Shown piece after piece: positions 1 to 5,030 of a DNA stretch of 5,030 bases. The notes beneath the pieces were generated by a model that did not search any database, had not been told where the DNA came from, and was given only the letters and a program-made list of their open reading frames with translations. Each line of letters opens with the position of its first letter. Position 1 is the stretch's first letter. Source of the stretch: Clostridia bacterium (GTDB taxonomy: Bacteria; Bacillota; Clostridia; Christensenellales; UBA1242); the NCBI GenBank assembly GCA_017503445.1, contig JAFVTB010000128.1:1-5030 (forward strand), read 5' to 3'. The position numbers and the translations under genes are program-made.

Positions 1-2265
1 AAGCAAGATATGCTTATGGAAACCTTTGCAAATGCGCTGCGCAGATTGACAAATGACCAAACTGCATCAATCGTCAAACTGAATAAAGCGATGATTCTTG
101 ATGAATATGTTTATGCCGAAGACAAGAAATTTGACAGCCTTATGGAAATGCAGTTTGAAGGGCAGGTAACCAAAGAGGAAATTGAACGCCGCGCAGGCGT
201 GTTTGAAGAACGCGTTTCAAGGCTGGAAGAATATAACCGCCAAGACAAGATTTACAAAGACTTTTTCTATATCGTGGTGTATGATAAAGACCGCGAGGCG
301 CTTGAAACTTGTACAAACGGTATGATGACCACACTTCAAAATTCAGTAACACCAATGCAAACCAAAAAACTTTATGGACAGGAACTTGTGGTTTTCCTGC
401 GCGCAAACTATGGCAAGGAATTTGATGAACGCGAACTTGAACTTATTCCGCTTTCAAAACAGGTTGAATGGGCAATCCCAAACAAAATCAAATTTCAGGC
501 CAGCCGCGTGCTTATCAACGACAAGCCTTTTCGCCAGTTCGTTGTTTCGGATTATCCGCTTCATGTGCCAAACGCGTGGGGTGCACCATTTTTCCTTTTG
601 GACCGCACACGCGTGGTTGTTAAAATTAAACCAATCCCAAAATATGAAGCCGAAAAAAGCATTGATAAGGCCATTTTGGAAATGGAAGCAAAAGTGGATA
701 AACAAACCAGAAGCTCCCGCCAGATTGAAAACCAAACCCACCTTGACACACTTAAAAACCTTTTGATGAGCCTTAAAAACAACAACGAACAGCTTTTCAA
801 TGTCAATATTTTTATCACATGTGAAGAACCCGCCCGCAAAGAAGTGCGTGCAATATTAAAACAAGAGGGCTTTAAGTTCAGTGAAATGTTTGGACGCCAA
901 GTTGATGCGTTTGTAAGTTCAAATATTTCCGCTTATAACAATGTGAAAGATACGGTGCGCGGCATCCCAACCACCAGTTTGGCGGCAATCTTCCCGTTCA
1001 TCTCTGGCGCGTTGCAGGACAAGGGTGGCATATATCTTGGATACAACGAATATCCCGTGTTTGTTGACTTTTTCAAGCGTGACCGCGAACGCGTGAACAG
1101 CAATATGATGATTATTGGAAAGTCTGGTTCAGGAAAATCATTTGCAACCAAAACACTTTTGACAAACTTTGCCGCGGATAACAGCAAAATTTTCATTCTT
1201 GACCCCGAAAATGAATACACCTTTCTTTGTGAAAGCTTGAAAGGAAAATTCATTGATGTTGGGTCAAGCGAAATGGGGATTTTCAACCCTTTCCATATTA
1301 TGACATCACTTAAAGATGATATCATTGATATTGAAGAAGTTGAGGATGTTGAGGCCGAACTTGCCAATGAAGAAAACGACACGGACAGTCTTTCCCAGCA
1401 TCTTCAGTTCTTGGAACAATTTTTCAAAGTTATCTTGCAGGGTATCAGCAGTGATGCGTTTGAAACCTTGAACAGTTTGATTGTTGATCTTTATGCCTCA
1501 AAGGGTATCACGGAAAAAACCCGCATCAAAACCTTGAAACCGGAAGATTACCCAATTTTTGATGACCTGTACGCGCTTTTGACAAAACGCATTGCCGAAA
1601 CCAATGATGAATATCAACGCAAAAACCTTATTATTGTGCAAACATATATCAAAAAATTTGCAAGTGGCGGCCGCAACAGCAATCTTTGGAATGGCCCAAG
1701 TTCAATCACCACAAAAGAAAATTTTGTGTGCTTCAACTTCCGTTCGCTTCTTGCCAACAACAATGAACTTATTGCAAACGCGCAAATGCTTTTGGTGTTT
1801 AAATATCTTAACAACGAAATTATCAAAAATCGTGATTTTAACTTAAAGTTCGACACCAAGCGTAAAGTTATCGTTGCAGTGGATGAAGCCCACGTGTTCA
1901 TCAATCCAAACTATCCTGTGGCGCTTGACTTTATGCAACAAATGGCAAAGCGTATTCGTAAATATGGTGGTATGCAAATTGTCATCACCCAGAACATTAA
2001 GGACTTTGTTGGCAGCCCTGAAATTGCTCGCCAATCAACTGCCGTTATCAACGCCAGCCAATATTCGCTTATATTCAGTCTTGCCCCAAGTGATTTGAAC
2101 GATCTTGTTGAACTTTACCGTAAATCAGGTGAAATCAACCAAGAAGAGCAAAACTCAATCGTCACCGCAGGTGTTGGGCAAACGTTTCTTATTAGTGGAC
2201 CAATGTCCAGAACAATGGTGCAGATTGTTTCAAGTGATCTTGCAAGAAAATTGTTTGGCGATTAA
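1..2265 (+). CDS. VirB4-family type IV secretion / conjugal transfer ATPase (5' end outside window)
   Basis: This is the hexameric ATPase that sits on the cytosolic face of a type IV secretion channel and powers assembly and substrate transfer. Residues are counted from the first in-window ATG (base 10). Walker A is GKSGSGKS at 370-377. A DPENEY strand motif lies at 398-403 and NPFH at 426-429. Walker B is VIVAVDEAH at 620-628, with acidic D625/E626. The pair KYGG (651-654) and ITQN (659-662) is the usual VirB4 sensor region. The N-terminal 350 residues match the VirB4/TraC-type N-terminal domain in character, and no membrane segment is seen. The frame is open through codons AAG CAA GAT to the left edge, and the visible protein starts inside the N-terminal domain. 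The true start is therefore probably upstream, with perhaps several tens of residues missing. An acidic insert (about 435-455) follows NPFH. From memory, the C-terminal third closely resembles TraE-like VirB4 proteins of Mollicutes conjugative elements. The family call is firm; the exact system is not. A terminator follows at once. Confidence 0.95.
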   Translation, partial: KQDMLMETFANALRRLTNDQTASIVKLNKAMILDEYVYAEDKKFDSLMEMQFEGQVTKEEIERRAGVFEERVSRLEEYNRQDKIYKDFFYIVVYDKDREALETCTNGMMTTLQNSVTPMQTKKLYGQELVVFLRANYGKEFDERELELIPLSKQVEWAIPNKIKFQASRVLINDKPFRQFVVSDYPLHVPNAWGAPFFLLDRTRVVVKIKPIPKYEAEKSIDKAILEMEAKVDKQTRSSRQIENQTHLDTLKNLLMSLKNNNEQLFNVNIFITCEEPARKEVRAILKQEGFKFSEMFGRQVDAFVSSNISAYNNVKDTVRGIPTTSLAAIFPFISGALQDKGGIYLGYNEYPVFVDFFKRDRERVNSNMMIIGKSGSGKSFATKTLLTNFAADNSKIFILDPENEYTFLCESLKGKFIDVGSSEMGIFNPFHIMTSLKDDIIDIEEVEDVEAELANEENDTDSLSQHLQFLEQFFKVILQGISSDAFETLNSLIVDLYASKGITEKTRIKTLKPEDYPIFDDLYALLTKRIAETNDEYQRKNLIIVQTYIKKFASGGRNSNLWNGPSSITTKENFVCFNFRSLLANNNELIANAQMLLVFKYLNNEIIKNRDFNLKFDTKRKVIVAVDEAHVFINPNYPVALDFMQQMAKRIRKYGGMQIVITQNIKDFVGSPEIARQSTAVINASQYSLIFSLAPSDLNDLVELYRKSGEINQEEQNSIVTAGVGQTFLISGPMSRTMVQIVSSDLARKLFGD

Positions 2266-2295
2266 AAAAAACTCTCGCGAAAGCGGGATTTTTTT
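2266..2295 (+). terminator. Rho-independent terminator of the VirB4 gene
   Basis: The stem TCTCGC (2273-2278) pairs with GCGGGA (2283-2288) around a GAAA tetraloop (2279-2282), giving six pairs including one T-G wobble. Seven T residues follow (2289-2295). After one mismatch, the A run just after the stop codon (2266-2271) can pair with this T run, so the hairpin could also work in reverse. It begins directly after TAA, which fits the end of a transcription unit. Confidence 0.85.
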
Positions 2296-2319
2296 ATATG
2301 TGCGGGTGGGGCGCGGCAG

Positions 2320-2349
2320 ATATTTTGCCCGCTTTTGCGGGAAAAATAT
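2320..2349. repeat. Inverted repeat (hairpin), 12 of 13 pairs, TTTT loop
   Basis: The left arm 2320-2332 (ending TTTTGCCCGC) pairs with 2337-2349 (starting GCGGGAAAAA) around TTTT (2333-2336). The only mismatch is G2327/A2342. The arms lack a terminal T run on either strand (A residues follow the GC stem in the + direction), so it is not a typical terminator. Confidence 0.7.
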
Positions 2350-2352
2350 GCG

Positions 2353-2367
2353 CTTTGCGTCGCAAAG
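2353..2367. repeat. Short perfect palindrome CTTTGCG-T-CGCAAAG
   Basis: CTTTGCG (2353-2359) and CGCAAAG (2361-2367) are perfect inverted repeats around a single T. As a hairpin it would have six pairs and a three-base loop. As duplex DNA it could equally be a dimeric protein-binding site. It sits between the larger hairpin and the GCGGGTGG direct repeat. Confidence 0.55.
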
Positions 2368-2400
2368 GCGGGTGGCCCCGCAGGCATTTCGCCGCGCTTA

Positions 2401-2450
2401 TTAACTTCATATAAACAATTGTAATATATAATATAATCAAATCAAAAAAG
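2401..2450. other. A+T-rich tract upstream of promoter (possible UP element)
   Basis: Only about 7 of 50 bases are G or C. The tract contains the palindrome ACAATTGT (2415-2422), two overlapping TATAAT hexamers (2427-2432 and 2432-2437) and an A run (2444-2449) just upstream of the -35 element at 2455. Position and composition suit an UP element that aids the downstream promoter. It could also be a flexible or easily melted region belonging to the palindromic block. No gene is seen here. Confidence 0.4.
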
Positions 2451-2454
2451 GGTC

Positions 2455-2483
2455 TTGTCAAAATCAAAATTGTGTGTTATGAT
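2455..2483 (+). promoter_or_regulatory. Extended -10 sigma70/sigmaA-type promoter for the downstream large gene
   Basis: The -35 box TTGTCA (2455-2460, five of six consensus) is followed by a 17-base spacer and the -10 box TATGAT (2478-2483, five of six consensus). A TG at 2475-2476 gives the TGN extended -10 motif. Transcription would start near 2490, leaving a leader of only about 13 bases with the Shine-Dalgarno sequence near its 5' end. The arrangement predicts strong, largely constitutive expression. No clear operator is seen. Confidence 0.8.
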
Positions 2484-2488
2484 GTAGG

Positions 2489-2498
2489 AAAGAGGTGA
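2489..2498 (+). promoter_or_regulatory. Strong ribosome binding site fixing the start at 2503
   Basis: AAAGAGGTGA matches nine of ten bases of the Shine-Dalgarno consensus AAGGAGGTGA. GAGGTG ends five bases before the ATG at 2503, so it selects that start with little ambiguity. Confidence 0.85.
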
Positions 2499-2502
2499 AA
2501 AT

Positions 2503-5030
2503 ATGACCAAAAAACAATACGATCTTAAAACAATTTTGTCAAACAGGGCATATCGTGCGGTTGCAAATTATTCTGCACCTGCGCTTTCAAATGGTGCGCC
2601 AAACCCAAATTATGGGCTTGATGCAATGGCGCTTATTGGCAAAATTGCATATGATGAAAAATATCAAACTTCATCAGTAAACGATGTGATTGAATCATTC
2701 CATAATTTGGCAGACCCAACATTTATCAATCTTGCGGATGAATGGGGTGCAACCTATCAGGCAAAAAACAAAGTTGCTGAAAACCTTGGTGCATATGCCG
2801 ATGGCAAATTCAACAGTTTTTCATTGAAAGGTCAGCCATCAAACCTTTCATATCTTTCTTTCCCACTTCGTGGCAATCGTATGAGTGCGGATAAAAACTT
2901 CACAAACCACCCATTTCCATTTGGTTGGGAAACCATGAAAAATGGTCTTGAAAAAACGTTGAACATCAAAATTGCCGAAGGTTCAAGTTTGCAAGATGCC
3001 CAAAACAATATGTTTGAAAAACTTCTTTCGCCTGCTGTGCGTGTGAAAGGCACAAACTCTGTTCTTCTTTCACAAACATTCAATGGTGCAAAACTTTCAG
3101 AAGCAGAAAAATTTTTGGCGGTTGTTGATGTCATCAATCATGAAAATGCAAAAAAACTTCTAAGCGAAGACAAGGCCCTTGCCCAAGAATTTAAAAACCT
3201 TGATGCTGCCACAGCGCGCCAAATTCTTTATGCTGGGCAAATCACGGCGGATATGTTTTCTGCGCTTGCCGCAAACCTTGGCGCCGAAAACCACAAACAA
3301 ATTGAAAATGCTCTTCGCCTTGAACTTTGCGGCGTTTTGGCAAACCTTGCGGATAAATCTTTTGTCAACACAAAACTTTATGCTTGCGTTGCCACAAAAA
3401 TGGCCGCTTCAATATTAAATCAATTGCAATTTGATTGCAAAAGTATTGTGGCTCATCGTGCGGCTATGGGCATCACATATGTTGATGATTTGTATCCAAA
3501 CAGCAAAGATTTTATCACAGCACAACCAAACTTAAAAGTTGTGATGTTTGGTCGCACAATCAACAATGCTTTCAAACTTGAAAACAATCAAGTGAAATTT
3601 ATTGGCAACAGCGCGGCATTTGATGCGCTTCAACCAAACGCACAATTTGTGAAAACTCAAGATGAAATAGGGCAGGCGCTTTCAGGTGATTCTCTTTTCG
3701 TGGCGCATTCACAAAATGTTCAAGAAGAAGACATTGTTTGGATTCCAGAAGCGCAACCTGACGGATCTTTGCCAACTGAAATCGATTGGATTCCCGAAGA
3801 CCCTGAACCAGAAGATGCTCCAGAGGTTGAAATCAACCAATTTGATATTTTAAAGATTAAAGCGCTTGAAGATCATTATGATTTGCCGCTTCCAGCTGCC
3901 ACCGAACCAACCGCCGAAAATGCGCAAGAAGCAATTTTGCTTCCACCTGTGCAAGAAGCAAAGCCAAAAATGCGCAGTTTGGCGGATCTTGTTGCCGAAA
4001 CCCGCGTGGCACGCCGCGATGCGGAAATGTTTGCAAAACCAGCCGCAAAAACCACAACTCAAACCAAACTTTTTGGCGATGATTATGCGCCAACTGTGGT
4101 TAAACCACTTGAAAAAAATCCACAAGTTGAAACCCAGCAAACCACCCTTTCTGAATACGAAGAAAAAACATATCTTGATCTTCGCCCATTGGTTGAAAAT
4201 ACGCCAGTGGTTGAACGCTCAATCTTGCATGCGGATATGAAAGATTTTGATTTGTCAAAAACCCCGATTTTTGAAACCCAAACCACTGAAAAAACCACTG
4301 AAGAAAGTGTAAAAGAAATCACCACAACCCAGCATACAAAATCAATCAAAGTTGCCCGCAAAAACACTGTGCGCAATTTGATTGGCTATGGCAAATCACC
4401 ACTTGCAGAAGTGAAGAAAAATATTGCTGCGCAAAAAATTGCAAATGCGCCAAAATATAAAATTTCATTGCCAGAAACTTTTAAAAATGCACTTAAACAA
4501 AACGATTTTTCATCAATGCAAATGCAACATATGATGGGCGTGCTTTATAAAGGCCTTGAAAAGAAAGAAATTTTTGTTGGGCCAAAAACGCCAAACGCAA
4601 CCAAAAAATTTGCTTATTATGCACTCAGTGAAGAAGTTGCAAAAAAATACAATAAAAAATTAAGCAACATTTTTTGGTATTTTGAAGGCGATAATGTTAT
4701 TGCCAAAAAGCGTGCAAAAAAATTGAAATTTGCAGTGGATTTTGCGGATTATCTTGCTGAAGAAAACCAAGTTGCCCTTAACGCGAAAAAACTTGCTTAT
4801 GTTGCAAAACACAAAGAATATTTGGAAAATGAAGAAAAAAATGCAAGGATTGCCCGCGTGCGTGCCAAAATGAAAGAATGGCAAGAAAATAACGCAAAGA
4901 AAAAAATTGCAAATGCTGTTGCCACCGCAAACGCGTTGAAAGCGCAAGTTGAAACAACTGAAGAGATTGCAAACGAAACTGAAAACACTCCTGCAAAAAT
5001 TTCAAAGCGCAAAACAACTTCAAACCCAAG
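2503..5030 (+). CDS. Large hydrophilic protein of unknown function (3' end outside window)
   Basis: The frame is open for 842 full codons from an ATG with a strong ribosome binding site and promoter, and has no stop before the right edge. I do not recognise a family. There is no N-terminal signal peptide and no membrane segment, so a cytosolic protein is likely. Residues 1 to about 406 have mixed composition and look folded, including helix-like Ala/Leu-rich stretches (about 200-315) and three Cys (C314, C335, C352). Residues 407-446 carry 14 acidic and no basic residues, many prolines, and WIPE twice (413-416 and 429-432). A Pro/Ala-rich linker follows, with KLFGD at 522-526, then a Thr-rich stretch (587-610, nine Thr). 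From about 610 the protein is rich in Lys, Ala and Asn; 690-825 looks strongly helical, perhaps coiled coil. It starts 237 bases after the VirB4 gene, behind its own promoter. A secreted substrate, relaxosome accessory or scaffold is possible but unproven. No HUH relaxase histidine cluster and no Walker A motif was seen. The gene is certain; its function is unknown. Confidence 0.9.
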   Translation, partial: MTKKQYDLKTILSNRAYRAVANYSAPALSNGAPNPNYGLDAMALIGKIAYDEKYQTSSVNDVIESFHNLADPTFINLADEWGATYQAKNKVAENLGAYADGKFNSFSLKGQPSNLSYLSFPLRGNRMSADKNFTNHPFPFGWETMKNGLEKTLNIKIAEGSSLQDAQNNMFEKLLSPAVRVKGTNSVLLSQTFNGAKLSEAEKFLAVVDVINHENAKKLLSEDKALAQEFKNLDAATARQILYAGQITADMFSALAANLGAENHKQIENALRLELCGVLANLADKSFVNTKLYACVATKMAASILNQLQFDCKSIVAHRAAMGITYVDDLYPNSKDFITAQPNLKVVMFGRTINNAFKLENNQVKFIGNSAAFDALQPNAQFVKTQDEIGQALSGDSLFVAHSQNVQEEDIVWIPEAQPDGSLPTEIDWIPEDPEPEDAPEVEINQFDILKIKALEDHYDLPLPAATEPTAENAQEAILLPPVQEAKPKMRSLADLVAETRVARRDAEMFAKPAAKTTTQTKLFGDDYAPTVVKPLEKNPQVETQQTTLSEYEEKTYLDLRPLVENTPVVERSILHADMKDFDLSKTPIFETQTTEKTTEESVKEITTTQHTKSIKVARKNTVRNLIGYGKSPLAEVKKNIAAQKIANAPKYKISLPETFKNALKQNDFSSMQMQHMMGVLYKGLEKKEIFVGPKTPNATKKFAYYALSEEVAKKYNKKLSNIFWYFEGDNVIAKKRAKKLKFAVDFADYLAEENQVALNAKKLAYVAKHKEYLENEEKNARIARVRAKMKEWQENNAKKKIANAVATANALKAQVETTEEIANETENTPAKISKRKTTSNP

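Larger units (their letters stand above)
2301..2397. repeat. G+C-rich palindromic block, possible dispersed repeat or structured element
   Basis: By hand count this 97-base block is about 64% G+C, while the next 50 bases are about 14%. It is bracketed by a perfect 7-base inverted repeat, GCGCGGC (2311-2317) and GCCGCGC (2391-2397). Inside are two further hairpins (2320-2349 and 2353-2367). An 8-base direct repeat GCGGGTGG occurs at 2302-2309 and 2368-2375. TGCGGG (2301-2306) can also pair with CCCGCA (2377-2382). With the preceding terminator, GCGGG occurs four times and its complement CCCGC twice within about 100 bases. The + strand frame reading into this block is an extension of a shadow frame of the VirB4 gene and is not a credible gene. 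The layout suits a REP/MITE-like dispersed palindrome, a structured RNA or a DNA-processing site. The sequence alone does not decide between them. Confidence 0.6.

Noticed and set aside
10..12. ATG at 10 as the true start of the VirB4 gene
   Set aside because: The frame is open to the window edge, no ribosome site can be seen in the nine preceding bases, and the protein would begin inside the usual N-terminal domain.
374..766. Forward 130-codon frame within the VirB4 gene
   Set aside because: A frame-shifted shadow of the VirB4 N-terminal domain, with no recognisable domain or start signals.
933..1382. Reverse-strand 149-codon frame opposite the VirB4 gene
   Set aside because: It covers the Walker A region of a clear VirB4 gene and its Ser-rich product is what the antisense of Asp/Glu-rich coding produces. 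There is no ribosome site or independent support.
2320..2349. The larger hairpin as a second terminator
   Set aside because: The GC stem is followed by A residues rather than T on the + strand, and has no clean T run on the - strand.
2105..2404. Forward 99-codon frame running from inside the VirB4 gene through the terminator and palindromic block
   Set aside because: It starts inside a well-supported gene in another frame, has no ribosome binding site, and its C-terminal part is only the translation of palindromic DNA.
2427..2437. Two overlapping TATAAT hexamers as -10 boxes
   Set aside because: At a 17-base spacing the possible -35 hexamers (2404-2409 and 2409-2414) match only about two of six consensus bases. 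The promoter at 2455-2483 is far better and correctly placed.
3421..3500. HRAAMGITY region of the large protein as a relaxase-like histidine motif
   Set aside because: A single histidine without the HxH or HUH pair, and no catalytic Tyr context. It does not support a relaxase call.
3850..4376. Reverse- and forward-strand frames opposite or within the acidic and Thr-rich part of the large gene
   Set aside because: They mirror low-complexity coding of the large + strand gene. The Trp/Phe-rich products come from the complement of Lys/Gln/Pro codons.
4660..5029. Reverse-strand Phe-rich frames that look like membrane proteins
   Set aside because: The Phe/Leu runs are the reverse complement of Lys- and Glu-rich codons in the large gene, and no start signals are present.

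Overview
The window holds two large genes on the + strand, each cut by a window edge, separated by a 237-base intergenic region. All positions and translations below were read by hand; no database was searched. The DNA is A+T-rich. Both genes use the standard code: every Trp is TGG and there is no in-frame TGA. Arg is mostly CGN and Leu mostly CTT or TTG. The gene start at 2503 has a strong Shine-Dalgarno sequence and a consensus-like sigma70/sigmaA promoter. This fits a low-GC bacterium. From memory, the ATPase resembles the VirB4/TraE proteins of integrative conjugative elements in Mollicutes and related Bacilli, but the window alone cannot fix the taxon.

Region 1 (1-2265) encodes most of a VirB4-family ATPase, the motor of a type IV secretion or conjugation apparatus. 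It has intact Walker A, Walker B and TQN motifs and lacks only its extreme N-terminus, which lies before the window. An intrinsic terminator (about 2266-2295) follows the stop codon directly.

Region 2 (2296-2502) starts with a compact block of about 64% G+C (2301-2397) full of inverted and direct repeats. An A+T-rich tract of about 14% G+C (2401-2450) follows, then an extended -10 promoter (2455-2483) and a Shine-Dalgarno sequence (2489-2498). Terminator plus promoter make the downstream gene a separate transcription unit.

Region 3 (2503-5030) is one uninterrupted reading frame of at least 842 codons that runs off the right edge. I do not recognise the protein. It appears cytosolic, with no signal peptide or membrane segment. 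It has an apparently folded N-terminal part (about 1-406), an acidic Pro-rich linker with a repeated WIPE motif, a Thr-rich stretch and a Lys/Ala/Asn-rich, probably helical C-terminal part.

Taken together this looks like part of a conjugative or integrative element, or a chromosomal type IV secretion locus: a secretion ATPase followed by an independently transcribed large accessory protein. Any functional link between the two genes is inferred from proximity only. The unrecognised gene and the palindromic G+C-rich block are the parts most worth following up.
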